From JACRAO01 sp964490895 (lineage in GTDB: Bacteria; Bdellovibrionota; UBA1018): DNA of 64,000 nt. The stretch is taken from the NCBI GenBank assembly GCA_964490895.1, contig CAZBEI010000116.1:1-64000 (forward strand), given 5' to 3'. Below are positions 19,758 through 28,689 of this stretch, piece by piece (positions within the stretch are counted from its first letter, which is position 1; the number at the start of each line of letters is the position of its first letter). Made by a program: the position numbers and the translations under genes. A model generated the notes under the pieces. That model did not search any database and was not told the origin of the DNA. It was given only the letters and a program-made list of their open reading frames with translations.

Positions 19758-20699
19758 CTAAAGTTTTTTTTTTAAAATCTGATCAATCCACCCTTTGATT
19801 AGAACCGCTGTTTCTTCTTGTGTTGAGAGACCGGACTCCGCATTTCTTTCCATTTCGATCCGTGTGGGAAGGCTTAAAAGAGCTGCTTGGACAAAGGCTT
19901 GTTCAAATTTTTTCCCATGCTTTAGAAACACTGCACACAGTTGACTGATGCTGAGCGCTGCCCTGACCGAAGCACCTCTCCTCACTTGGGGATGTTGCCG
20001 TGTGAGCCGGCAAAGTTGCACTGAAGCTTGTACCAAAAGAGTTTCCATTTGCTTTTCTAAATCTGTTTTACCCAAGCGAGTTTTTAGAATTTCAATTTCC
20101 TCTCCTTCGCTCTGATAATCAATGACCACGAGTTCAAATCGGTCTAAAATCGCTTCGCTGAGATGAGAGGTCGCAACAAATTCTTTTGGATTTTGAGTGG
20201 CGAGTACTAAAAAACCTAACTTTGCTCTTATTTCTCCGAGGCGAGGTACCATTATAACTTGCTCGTCGATGGCAGGGAGTAAAATATTCTGAACTCCCTC
20301 CGGCAATCGGTTGAGCTCATTGATAAATAAAATCCCACCACTCTGCATGGCCTCTACCAATGGCCCTGCAAAAAAAGAGTCCTTCGAAAATCCTTTTTTA
20401 ATCACACTGGGAGGATCAAACCAACCCGTCAGCTTTTGTTCTGAGTATCGACTGTCTCCGTCCACACGAAAAACTGGGACACTGAACTCGCAAGTCGCTG
20501 CTAAAGCTAAATGCGTTTTGCCCACTCCCACGGGTCCTTCCAAAAGAACATTTTTCTTAGCCTCGATGCATGCACGCAGCATTTCTAATTCTTTTTGTCT
20601 TCCTATACACTTGGCTATACCTGTGGCTATAGACTTGGCTATACCCTTGGCTTCGCTACGCAGCTTATTTTTTTCTGCTAACACTTTTTTTGCCCTCAC
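19758..20699 (-). CDS. MoxR-family AAA+ ATPase
   Basis: 313 residues. Walker A GPVGVGKT (residues 55-62), Walker B-like ILFINELNR (Asn in place of the usual Asp before Glu), sensor-1 LATQNP, Arg-rich C-terminal lid. MoxR ATPases work with VWA proteins to mature or reactivate enzymes such as Rubisco (CbbQ/CbbO) and NO reductase (NorQ/NorD). The GTG start overlaps the kamE stop as GTGA, so translation is coupled to the aminomutase beta subunit. The N-terminus contains a GIAK/SIAT repeat, and the gene ends in an A10 run just before its TAG. Confidence 0.9.
   Translation of the reverse strand: MRAKKVLAEKNKLRSEAKGIAKSIATGIAKCIGRQKELEMLRACIEAKKNVLLEGPVGVGKTHLALAATCEFSVPVFRVDGDSRYSEQKLTGWFDPPSVIKKGFSKDSFFAGPLVEAMQSGGILFINELNRLPEGVQNILLPAIDEQVIMVPRLGEIRAKLGFLVLATQNPKEFVATSHLSEAILDRFELVVIDYQSEGEEIEILKTRLGKTDLEKQMETLLVQASVQLCRLTRQHPQVRRGASVRAALSISQLCAVFLKHGKKFEQAFVQAALLSLPTRIEMERNAESGLSTQEETAVLIKGWIDQILKKKL
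19764..19773 (-). other. A10 slippery run at the moxR/VWA junction
   Basis: Ten consecutive A on the coding strand, in the context ATTTT-A10-CTTTAG. In the moxR frame the run reads TTA AAA AAA AAA CTT TAG. One extra A, or a -1 ribosomal shift, continues directly into the VWA frame without a stop. Candidate site for programmed slippage giving a MoxR-VWA fusion; an assembly homopolymer error is the other possibility. Confidence 0.6.
20601..20648 (-). repeat. 12-base tandem repeat inside the moxR N-terminus
   Basis: Coding-strand units of 12 bases (GGTATAGCCAAG, TCTATAGCCACA, GGTATAGCCAAG, TGTATAGGA...) encode KGIAKSIATGIAKCIG at residues 18-33. The period keeps the frame. It lies before the AAA+ core, so copy-number change would be tolerated. 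Confidence 0.75.
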
Positions 20700-21469
20700 T
20701 TAGGTTTTGTCTTTATATTTTTTCTACGGATAAATTCTTCCACAATAAAACTGGCGACCTCAGATGGCTTTGTTCCTACCCCAAATCCTGCGTCAAAGCC
20801 ACACTCGAGCGCCATGGGGTGAGTCACTCTAGGACCCCCTGCTACAAAAATGAGTTTGTCTCCTAAACCTGCTTTTTTTGCTTGGTCAGTAAGCTCTTTC
20901 ATGTCTTTGATATGAATATTGTGCTGAGAAACCACTTTGGAAACTAAAACAGCATCTGCTTTTAACGCAGAGGCTGTTTTGAGAAGTTCCTGATTTAAAA
21001 CCTGGGCCCCAAGATTTTTAGCTTCCAGCCACTCGTACCGCTCCAGCCCATAATCTCCAGCAAAGCCTTTCATATTAAAAATCGCGTCAATACCTACCGT
21101 ATGGGCATCATAGCCAGTACACGCACCTAAGACAACGAGTTTTCGTCCGATTTGAGTTTTTATCAATTCGTCTATCTCATCGCGTGAGCGTTTTTGTGCG
21201 GCGATTTTAAGAACTTTAACCTTCGTAAAGTCTAAAGAGTGTTTTGTGTTTCCATAGACCACAAAAAGAGAAAATCCATTGGCTGCTTTTTCCATCGTAG
21301 CAATTTTAACTGACTCAAACCCCATTTTGTGGACCAGTTGCGAAGCGGCTTCTCTGGCTTCGGGGGAGGGTTCTACGGGGAAAGTAAAGCAGAGCTGAAC
21401 AGTACCATCCCCCATGATGTCTCCGTAAGGCTTTAATTTTTTTAAATCGGGTTTGGTTTCTGCTCTCAT
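20696..21469 (-). CDS. kamE: lysine 5,6-aminomutase beta subunit
   Basis: 257 residues. B12-binding Rossmann domain with the base-off motif DAHTVG: His123 is the cobalt ligand. Lys134 in FNMKGFAGDYGLERY corresponds to the PLP-binding Lys144 of the Clostridium enzyme (constant offset of ten from His133). It works with KamD to move the terminal amino group of D-lysine or beta-lysine from C6 to C5, using adenosylcobalamin and PLP. Separated from kamD by the protease cassette, which is unusual, and translationally coupled to moxR. Confidence 0.93.
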   Translation of the reverse strand: MRAETKPDLKKLKPYGDIMGDGTVQLCFTFPVEPSPEAREAASQLVHKMGFESVKIATMEKAANGFSLFVVYGNTKHSLDFTKVKVLKIAAQKRSRDEIDELIKTQIGRKLVVLGACTGYDAHTVGIDAIFNMKGFAGDYGLERYEWLEAKNLGAQVLNQELLKTASALKADAVLVSKVVSQHNIHIKDMKELTDQAKKAGLGDKLIFVAGGPRVTHPMALECGFDAGFGVGTKPSEVASFIVEEFIRRKNIKTKPK

Positions 21470-21511
21470 TAAGAATGAGAATTTCTCTCAAAATATGGAA
21501 TAAATCAAATT

Positions 21512-23974
21512 TTATTCACAAAGGGCAACATCCGCACTGTTTGTGCTCCAACCATCGGAGGTCGTTATAAGCGATACATTTTCAGAGGTGTCAATCACTC
21601 TCACATTGATATAGTATTTTTTATCCAGTTTTAGATTGAGGTCTGTTTCAACGGCCGTTGTTTCTATTCCACTACTTTTCCACTTGAGAACATCAGTTAG
21701 TTTGGGTGCACTCCCAATAGAATACTCGTATCTTAAAAGATCACTAGAGCTTGTAGGTATCCATGAAATAAGCGGGCTGTGAGTGAGAGAGTTACAAGAC
21801 TCGCCATCTTTGACAGACTCGACAGCAACCGGTGGATCCATGTCTAATCGTTTTGCTGGAATGTGCCCATTGATATTTACCTGCCAGTGTGTCAGTTTGC
21901 CAATGATTTTTTCCCCAAAATCATCAGAGCCATCGATCACTTTGAGAGTCCACGTTCCAGCTGACATTTCGTTTAAAAAAGCATTTGCTAAAAAATGTGC
22001 ATGATCTAGATTCACTTGAGCAATGCTGCTATTGATATTCATTAAGATACTTTTAGTCCCACTGGGAGAGTAGAGTTCTATGCCCAAAGTTCCAGCATCA
22101 TCATGAGTAACGTCGGCTACAATTTCAATAGTCTCAATTTCTAGGTTGTGTCGAACTTTTATAGAAGACATTACTCCATCGGCATCTTTGTCTGGGATTT
22201 CTAAAGAAAGCTCTCCGCTCCCATAAATCCACCTCTCACTATCTTGCAGGTCAACGCGGTTTAAATCTTTTGTCTGAACATAGGATCCAAGTGGATAGGC
22301 ATAATTTTTTGCCATAGCCACTGCTGCATCTGTATCGATGAGTCCAAATCCGTACTGATTATGGAAATAAACCTCTGCTGCGTTTTTTGTCCACCCTTCT
22401 TGATAAGTGTAACTTTCTAAATCGAGTCCATCTGGGTGCCCTGTTGCTCCGCTGTCAGGCTGTATGCGCCTTGCCGTTTTTGCAAGGATGTATTTCATGT
22501 CTCTCCAACTCATGTTCGGATTGACACTCAACGCAAGTGCAGCAACACCCGCGGTTATCGGAGCAGCGGAGGACGTCCCATTCATCCTGCTCGTATAATT
22601 ACAATTCGGGTTGAGGAGAGACTCGCCCCTTTCGAAGGGGGTAGTAGCCGTACTCTTTGACAAACCACAGTCACACCCACTAAGATCCGTTGTGACAATA
22701 GCAGGATCTCCATTATATCCATGCCCAGCTGGAGCACTAATCCACACATTTGATCCAGGAGAGGAGTATTGTGTAATTTTACCACTCGAATCGATTGCAG
22801 CAGCTGAAATCATTTGAGGGTAGGAGTTGATGGGGTCAAAATTTGAATTCCCATAATATGCAATCCCATTTAAGAACGGGTTACAAGCTCCAAGATTCTT
22901 TCTAAAGTCATTTCCAGCAGCCTTTACATAAATGGCTCCTTTTCCAGAGCGCAAGTGACTGACCCCAAATTCGAGCTGTTTTAAGTAGAAGGGATCCATA
23001 TCCGAAACAATGCATTGGGGAGTGCCATAGCTATAATTAAAAACATCAAAGTCACCCTCTGCCTGATTTTGCAGCATAGAAGTATCCTGTATGCGTCCAT
23101 CATCTAGCGATAAAAAGAGGAATCCTGCAATGTGAGCACCTGGAGCAACGCCTCTACTTCCTATTCCATTCCATCCCGTTGCTGCAATAATTCCAGATAC
23201 AGCAGTGCCGTGAAAACTACCTCCAGAACAGCTTTTGGGGGTGGGATCACCCATCCAAGGAGAAGGAAGGTTGTAGTTTTTTGAGACTCCAGGAATGATA
23301 TTGTCTGCTAAATCTTCATGTTTAATTTCAATACCCGTGTCAGAAACAGCAATTTTAATACCCGCTCCACTGATTCCTTCAGCGATTGTTTTGTCCATAT
23401 GAAGGTCCACCCCAGGTACTCCTGAAATATTCGAAAAAGCTTTTTGACCTATATTTTTGAGATGCCATGCTTCTGTTTTTAAGGGGTCTCCTAAAACATG
23501 AATTGAAAAGGGGCCCAATATTTCTGCGATGCCATTTTTTGTCGCAAAAACTGCGATTCTTTCAAATAAGCCTGGATTATTGGGTATCCCCTCTATTTTT
23601 CCGGTCTCGAGATCAAACCTCGCCCAAGGGGGGAGGTTGTTTGAAAAAAACAAAAGCTTGCTATCTAACAACTGTGGCGCAAACGAATATAAAAAATCTT
23701 GTTTCCCGATAAGTATAGGTTTTCCAGAAATCAATACCCGGGAAGGTATTGAAGCTGGGGGAGGAGGGGGAGGAGGAGTGGAAGCAGGAATAGGCTCTAG
23801 GTTTGGCCCAGAAGATGGAGTATTCGCAGGCTTTGGCAAAGAAACAGCGGGTATCCGATCGGGCGTATTCTCTGGAGTTTGAATTTCAGTTTTTTTTGAC
23901 ACTGTCAGCGTTGAGGGTTGAAAACAAGCTGATGTAAAAAACATGACTGAAATAACTAATGTGACTGTTTTCAT
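21512..23974 (-). CDS. kexin-like S8 serine protease lipoprotein without an attached prodomain
   Basis: 820 residues. Signal peptide with lipobox TSAC (Cys17), a Pro-rich linker (residues 40-78 with seven consecutive Pro), an Ig-like domain (about 85-163), then the subtilase domain opening DPLKTEAWHLKNIGQ. Triad Asp212 (SDTG), His255 (FHGTAVSG), Ser468 (GTSSAAP); oxyanion Asn355. A P-domain (about 570-710) and a fibronectin-like C-terminus follow. The usual propeptide before the catalytic domain is missing and appears to be encoded by the gene directly upstream, whose TAA abuts this ATG. Located at the cell surface or periplasm. Confidence 0.92.
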   Translation of the reverse strand: MKTVTLVISVMFFTSACFQPSTLTVSKKTEIQTPENTPDRIPAVSLPKPANTPSSGPNLEPIPASTPPPPPPPASIPSRVLISGKPILIGKQDFLYSFAPQLLDSKLLFFSNNLPPWARFDLETGKIEGIPNNPGLFERIAVFATKNGIAEILGPFSIHVLGDPLKTEAWHLKNIGQKAFSNISGVPGVDLHMDKTIAEGISGAGIKIAVSDTGIEIKHEDLADNIIPGVSKNYNLPSPWMGDPTPKSCSGGSFHGTAVSGIIAATGWNGIGSRGVAPGAHIAGFLFLSLDDGRIQDTSMLQNQAEGDFDVFNYSYGTPQCIVSDMDPFYLKQLEFGVSHLRSGKGAIYVKAAGNDFRKNLGACNPFLNGIAYYGNSNFDPINSYPQMISAAAIDSSGKITQYSSPGSNVWISAPAGHGYNGDPAIVTTDLSGCDCGLSKSTATTPFERGESLLNPNCNYTSRMNGTSSAAPITAGVAALALSVNPNMSWRDMKYILAKTARRIQPDSGATGHPDGLDLESYTYQEGWTKNAAEVYFHNQYGFGLIDTDAAVAMAKNYAYPLGSYVQTKDLNRVDLQDSERWIYGSGELSLEIPDKDADGVMSSIKVRHNLEIETIEIVADVTHDDAGTLGIELYSPSGTKSILMNINSSIAQVNLDHAHFLANAFLNEMSAGTWTLKVIDGSDDFGEKIIGKLTHWQVNINGHIPAKRLDMDPPVAVESVKDGESCNSLTHSPLISWIPTSSSDLLRYEYSIGSAPKLTDVLKWKSSGIETTAVETDLNLKLDKKYYINVRVIDTSENVSLITTSDGWSTNSADVALCE

Positions 23975-24718
23975 TTAATTAATTTCCGATTGATGATCAA
24001 TGATTTCTATTTGTGCATTCGTAATTTTTTTATCTGTGCTTAAACCAGCTACTATAGAGATGAGGTCTCTTTCGTGGGGAGGGCTGAAAAAAACTACACT
24101 TATCCTCTCATTAATGTGCTTGATGCTCAATTGATGGCGCTCTGCAAGATCTTCAAGGTCGGTCCCCGGTCTATATCCGGCAATGATTGTGCCTGTGACA
24201 ATTCCAAACCTGTGATTCACTGGATCTTCGACAACTAGTCGGGATTTGTTTTGTGATATTTTCAATTCTGAGAGATTCTTTATGTTCATTTTGTCTGTTT
24301 TGTAGAAAACGACACTACCCATGCGATAGACAATGGGACCCAAATTTCTGGAATAGTGGCCCTCATCAATAAAGTCCATATCATTTCTGATGACATAGTT
24401 TGTTTTATTAATTTTCAACAACGGAAGCCCAGCAATTTTTCTTTGTTGTTCTTTTCTGTGTTTTATAAATTCTTTAAATTGAATAGCTGTTAATTTTTTA
24501 TTACCATCTATCCCCTCGAAAATGTCTGGCTGTACCCGATAGGGACTTTGTGCTTTATTTTGTACTCTATTGAAAGACGTACTGGGTGAGTACGCAGGGG
24601 CGCGATCTACCTTTTGCTCCTGTCTCAGGTCGGGCCCTTGGTTAAACAATGAAAAGACAAAACAACCAACGGCAACCACTGTAATAGAAAGAAAAAATAA
24701 AGTATTGTGTTTTTTCAT
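23975..24718 (-). CDS. separately encoded subtilase prodomain/inhibitor-like exported protein
   Basis: 247 residues. N-terminal membrane anchor or signal (FFLSITVVAVGCFVFSLF), a variable linker, then two parts typical of the propeptides of P-domain S8 proteases: a beta-rich YRMGSVVFYKTD segment and a C-terminal IIAGYRPGTDLEDLAERHQL...SIVAGLSTDKKITNAQIEII. The latter matches the FKPG-strand/helix/DPRV-AEPN pattern of fervidolysin-like prodomains. Because the downstream protease lacks this domain, it probably folds or restrains the protease in trans. A strong GGGAGGGGGG ribosome site precedes the ATG. TAA-ATG junction with the protease. Confidence 0.75.
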   Translation of the reverse strand: MKKHNTLFFLSITVVAVGCFVFSLFNQGPDLRQEQKVDRAPAYSPSTSFNRVQNKAQSPYRVQPDIFEGIDGNKKLTAIQFKEFIKHRKEQQRKIAGLPLLKINKTNYVIRNDMDFIDEGHYSRNLGPIVYRMGSVVFYKTDKMNIKNLSELKISQNKSRLVVEDPVNHRFGIVTGTIIAGYRPGTDLEDLAERHQLSIKHINERISVVFFSPPHERDLISIVAGLSTDKKITNAQIEIIDHQSEIN

Positions 24719-24757
24719 AAATCCCCCCTCCCAAGAGCCCTAGATTAGAATAGTAAC

Positions 24758-24782
24758 ACGTTGCACTATACCCTCTCAACGT
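24758..24782 (-). promoter_or_regulatory. inverted repeat before the protease cassette
   Basis: ACGTTG/CAACGT, a perfect 6-bp inverted repeat spaced by 13 bases, lies in the 79-base gap between kamD and the prodomain gene. No U-run follows. A TTGAGA hexamer overlaps one arm. It may mark an operator/promoter giving the cassette its own control; the evidence is only the symmetry and position. Confidence 0.35.
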
Positions 24783-24797
24783 ATTTTTTGTTTAAAA

Positions 24798-26420
24798 TTA
24801 GTTTAATAAATTACACGCCGTTTCCACTGTGGCAGGCGTGTCCGTTTTGACTGTGTTAAAAAATCTCAAAAAAGGATTGAGGTAATCAGGATCTCGCTCT
24901 ATCACTCCGTCATGGCCTTTGCCGCCTGTTTCTGTACGACTGACTGTTGCAAATGCTTTTTCTTCGATGGCCTTAAAAAGTCCTTTTTGATGGACGCCCT
25001 CTAAATGAGCTGCTGTTTCCTTCAGAACTTTTTGAGCCCAGTTCTCAATCATCCCACCTGGCTTAAAGCTGATCTCAGAGCCTAAGTCTCTTGCCCCATT
25101 AAAGATATATTTTGCATTTTTAATGCTCATCCATCGATCTTGTAAAAGCGGGGTGTGCATGGCTTCGGTGGCCATTCCTAAAAGTTGAATGGTTTGACCA
25201 GTCAACACACCTACAAAATTAAACATTGCATCCATCAAATGGCTATAAAAAATATCTCCACATTTATAACGAGTGGGAGGCATAAATTTTATGGGTGCGT
25301 TGGGAAAAATATCTCGCGTCATTTGAGCTCTTGCAATCTCAAGCAAAAAAACGTTCGGATGTTCTGGGTTCATCTCTTGCGCGTGCCCAAGTCCCATCAA
25401 ATCCTCTGTCATGTGTGCATTTTTTGCAAAACATTCGTTGATAAATTGAGAAGCCAAAACTTGGTGGCCATTTTCGATCGCATCTGCCGTGGTGAGGTAA
25501 TTGTCCTCCCCTGTGTGAATCACAATTTGAGAGTGCGCAATTACTAAACGCGAAAAATGTTGATCAATGAGAGTCCTTTTCATATTGATGTCCCGGAAAA
25601 GAATTCCATACATCGCGTCGTTTAAGAGGAAATCTAGTTTTTCTAGCCCCCCCAAGACCGCGATTTCTGGCATGCAAAGCCCGGAACAGTAGTTGGTGAG
25701 TCGAATGTAGCGTCCCAGTTTTAAGCTTTCTTCGTCCAAAGCCTTGCGCATGATCTTAAAGTTTTCTTGAGTGGCATATGTTCCACCAAAGCCTTCTGTC
25801 GTAGCTCCATGGGGAACATAATCTAAAAGAGATTGCGCCGTACTGCGGATCACAGCAACGGCATCTGCCCCAGCTTGAGCAGCAGCTTGAGCTTGAATGA
25901 CATCATCATAAATATTTCCTGTCGCCACAATCACATAGAGCAAAGGGCCTTCTTTGCGATGAACCTGAAAGCTATCGGTTGCCTTTTTTCGTAGCGCATC
26001 TCGCTCTTCTCTTTTCTCAGTCAGAGTCCTTTTTGCGTCAAGACAAAGAGCTTTTGCTTTCTCTATGATTTTGGATTCTAGGGCAAAAGGAATTTTGACA
26101 AGGTTTATTTTCCCAGAACAAACTTGTGCTGCCAGTTCTGGGGCAGGCATTTTATGTCGAATCATCCCATTTACAAATGAGCGCAGAACTCCTTTGTTTA
26201 AGCAGCCTTCTTTGTTTAAGAGTTCCACCACTTTGTTGGCCATAGGAAACCACTGTCTTCCTTGTAGGGTCGCACCATGGACTCCTAAAAGTCTCAGAGT
26301 CGCACGTTCTATGGCAACCGTCGTGTGCGTTTGGATGAGTTTGTCAATGGGAACAGCAATTTGTTTTGCGAGCTCTCGACACCGATCAATGATCTTTAGA
26401 TCTAACGGGAGGTGAGACAT
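24798..26420 (-). CDS. kamD: lysine 5,6-aminomutase alpha subunit
   Basis: 540 residues, slightly longer than the roughly 516-residue clostridial KamD. TIM-barrel subunit with conserved segments VIRSTAQSLLDYVPHGATTEGFGGTYATQ (split by cobalamin/PLP contacts) and CSGLCMPEIAVLGGLEKLD. Forms the alpha2beta2 aminomutase with KamE and initiates B12-dependent lysine breakdown. Nine bases after kdd, so cotranscribed with it. Its usual immediate partner kamE is about 3.3 kb downstream beyond two protease-related genes. Confidence 0.94.
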   Translation of the reverse strand: MSHLPLDLKIIDRCRELAKQIAVPIDKLIQTHTTVAIERATLRLLGVHGATLQGRQWFPMANKVVELLNKEGCLNKGVLRSFVNGMIRHKMPAPELAAQVCSGKINLVKIPFALESKIIEKAKALCLDAKRTLTEKREERDALRKKATDSFQVHRKEGPLLYVIVATGNIYDDVIQAQAAAQAGADAVAVIRSTAQSLLDYVPHGATTEGFGGTYATQENFKIMRKALDEESLKLGRYIRLTNYCSGLCMPEIAVLGGLEKLDFLLNDAMYGILFRDINMKRTLIDQHFSRLVIAHSQIVIHTGEDNYLTTADAIENGHQVLASQFINECFAKNAHMTEDLMGLGHAQEMNPEHPNVFLLEIARAQMTRDIFPNAPIKFMPPTRYKCGDIFYSHLMDAMFNFVGVLTGQTIQLLGMATEAMHTPLLQDRWMSIKNAKYIFNGARDLGSEISFKPGGMIENWAQKVLKETAAHLEGVHQKGLFKAIEEKAFATVSRTETGGKGHDGVIERDPDYLNPFLRFFNTVKTDTPATVETACNLLN

Positions 26421-26429
26421 GTTTAAAAC

Positions 26430-27473
26430 TTACGAATAAGCTTCCATAAAAATACGGTTTAACTCTGGGCTTTCTCTCAAAATATTAAGGGCCGTTTCTG
26501 CATGAGATTCGCAATAGCCGTTTCCAATTCGCAGTTCAATATCAGCCCCAATGCCCTCTGCCCCTAGAGCTGCCCTTTGGAAACTTGTAGACATACTAAA
26601 AAAATAAACAATCCCATGTGTTCGGCAAGTGAGAATTGAGGACATTTCGGTATCTGGAATATTGGCAACATTGATGACAAGATCAGCCATCCGCCCTTTT
26701 GTCGAATCCCAAACTTTTTCCATTACAGCGACTCCATTTCTTGCGTCAGCATGGATCACTTCGTCCACAAAAGAAAGAGTGGAGAGGCGATCGATTGCTT
26801 CTTTGCTATAGTCCACTGCAATTGTTTTTACCCCTGGCTGTTTTTTAGCTTGATAGAGGCAAAGCATTCCTGACTTTCCACCACCGCCAATCACTAAAAC
26901 AGTATTTCCTGCCTGCACGAGCTTTTCGGTTTGAGCGGGAGCTCCTGCTACATCCAAAACTGCAAGGGCGACTGTTTCTGGAATATCGTCGGGCAATTTT
27001 GAAAAAACTCCTGATGCAAACAATATCGCATGCCCCTCAATATCGACTCGGTCCGTTTTAGGGTGGATTTCTTTTATCTTCTTTATAGAAAGTGGCGTGA
27101 GTGAAAGAGAAACCAGAGATGCAATTCGATCTCCAACTTTGATTGGTTTTTGCTTTACTGGAAAAGTGGGTCCAATTTGCGCAACTGTTCCAATAAACAT
27201 CCCCCCAGAACCCGTGACGGGATTGTGGAGTTTTCCTCGTTTATGGACAAGTTGTAAGAGAAACGTTTCAATTTTCTTTATGTTCCCTTCGCAACTTTCA
27301 GAAATTTGAAGAAAGCTCACAGAGTCAATATTGAGACTTTCAACCTCTACTAACAGTTCGTCTTCAGCAATCGGCAAACTTGGATCTAAGGTATCTGCCT
27401 GTTGAGGAAGTGTGCCTCTAGGCTCTAAAACTCTCCCTGTTCCCAAGGGATCAGGACTCCTAAATGAACTCAT
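26430..27473 (-). CDS. kdd: L-erythro-3,5-diaminohexanoate dehydrogenase
   Basis: 347 residues, zinc-free MDR-like fold with NAD motif VLVIGGGGKSG and ribose-binding Asp in TIAVDYSKE. The N-terminal GRVLEPRGTLPQQADTLDP pattern is typical of Kdd. It oxidises 3,5-diaminohexanoate, the product after lysine 5,6-aminomutase, to 3-keto-5-aminohexanoate. Immediately precedes kamD. The next pathway enzymes (cleavage enzyme Kce, 3-aminobutyryl-CoA ammonia-lyase Kal) are not in this window. Confidence 0.92.
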   Translation of the reverse strand: MSSFRSPDPLGTGRVLEPRGTLPQQADTLDPSLPIAEDELLVEVESLNIDSVSFLQISESCEGNIKKIETFLLQLVHKRGKLHNPVTGSGGMFIGTVAQIGPTFPVKQKPIKVGDRIASLVSLSLTPLSIKKIKEIHPKTDRVDIEGHAILFASGVFSKLPDDIPETVALAVLDVAGAPAQTEKLVQAGNTVLVIGGGGKSGMLCLYQAKKQPGVKTIAVDYSKEAIDRLSTLSFVDEVIHADARNGVAVMEKVWDSTKGRMADLVINVANIPDTEMSSILTCRTHGIVYFFSMSTSFQRAALGAEGIGADIELRIGNGYCESHAETALNILRESPELNRIFMEAYS

Positions 27474-28529
27474 TTACAATGACCTCGCTTGATTTAATTT
27501 TTCTTCAACAATTTCATCAGCCACTTGGTGCGAAGTGGTTTCTTCTCTCTTAGATCGCTCTAGAATTTCTGCCATGGTGGAGTAAATTTTTTCGACGTGG
27601 GCAAAGGCACGCTCTTTATTGTAACCCCCAGGGAACATTTTTTCGTGATAAATATTGATCAGCCCTCCAGCATTGATCACATAGTCTGGAGCATACAATA
27701 TATTTCTTCGTAACAACTCATTTCCGATCTCTGATGTGGAAAGTTGATTGTTGGCAGCTCCTGCTATGATTTTTGCACGAATCCGAGGCAAGGTGGTTTC
27801 GTTCAGAGTTGCTCCTAAAGCAGAGGGAGAAAAGAGATCACATTGAACGTCATAAATCGCATCCGGTCTTGTGATCTCGATCGAATATTTCCGTGTCACA
27901 CGGTCTATTTTGTCCGGATCAATATCACAGCCAATTATTTTTGCACCGTCACTCATGAGATGCTCGATGAGGAAATAGGAAACACTTCCTAGGCCCTGGA
28001 GTGCAATGGTCATATTTCGGAGAGTTTGACTTCTAAAAGCATGCTTAGCACAAGCGCGCATGCCATGAAAAACACCCCACGCTGTGGCAGACGAAGGATC
28101 GCCACTTGAACCAGGTTCTCCTTCGATCCCTAAAATGTGCTTTGTCTTTCGCTTGATGACTTTGAGATCCTCAGAGTCTGTACCCACATCTTTTGCAGTA
28201 ATATAGTGCCCGCCCAGTCGGTCGACAAATTCTGCAAAGCGCTCAAACTTTTTTTCCGTTTTTTCGGTCTTAGGGTCCCCCATGATGACCGCTTTTCCAC
28301 CCCCCCAGTTCAAACCTGAGATAGCAGCCTTGTAGGTCATACCTTTAGAAAGCCTCAAAACATCGACCAAGGCCTCAGCTTCAGTTGCATAACTCCACAT
28401 TCGACAGCCCCCAACGGCTGGGCCAAGCACTGTAGAATGGAGAGCAATAATGGCTTTTAATCCTACACGAGAATCACAACAATATACGATTTGCTCAAAG
28501 TTTTCGTCTTTAATCCATTCAAATACCAT
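27474..28529 (-). CDS. Glu/Leu/Phe/Val dehydrogenase
   Basis: 351 residues from the ATG at 28529 with GGGGAAG upstream; a TTG at 28550 is possible but less likely. Leucine-dehydrogenase-type sequence: LGPAVGGCRMW, glycine-rich loop LNWGGGKAVIMGD with catalytic Lys, NAD domain ALQGLGSVSYFL. It interconverts a branched or aromatic amino acid and its 2-oxo acid with NAD. Its stop directly abuts the kdd start, so it heads the lysine operon and may move amino nitrogen and NADH from that route; exact substrate unknown. Confidence 0.9.
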   Translation of the reverse strand: MVFEWIKDENFEQIVYCCDSRVGLKAIIALHSTVLGPAVGGCRMWSYATEAEALVDVLRLSKGMTYKAAISGLNWGGGKAVIMGDPKTEKTEKKFERFAEFVDRLGGHYITAKDVGTDSEDLKVIKRKTKHILGIEGEPGSSGDPSSATAWGVFHGMRACAKHAFRSQTLRNMTIALQGLGSVSYFLIEHLMSDGAKIIGCDIDPDKIDRVTRKYSIEITRPDAIYDVQCDLFSPSALGATLNETTLPRIRAKIIAGAANNQLSTSEIGNELLRRNILYAPDYVINAGGLINIYHEKMFPGGYNKERAFAHVEKIYSTMAEILERSKREETTSHQVADEIVEEKLNQARSL

Positions 28530-28689
28530 ATGACTTCCCCATTGTGTCAAGGGTCTAACCTATCAAGGGTGTTGGAGGAAAATCAAGTGGGAATTAGGGG
28601 CTCCCCTCCATACCTTGCAGATAAAATATTTTAAAAATAAAAAAAGCCAACTAATGGTACACCTTATAGAATAAAGGAGACTGTAAAAA

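Noticed and set aside
28551..28689. Cobalamin riboswitch before the lysine operon
   Set aside because: No B12-box-like segment found, and the gap is too short for the aptamer plus expression platform.
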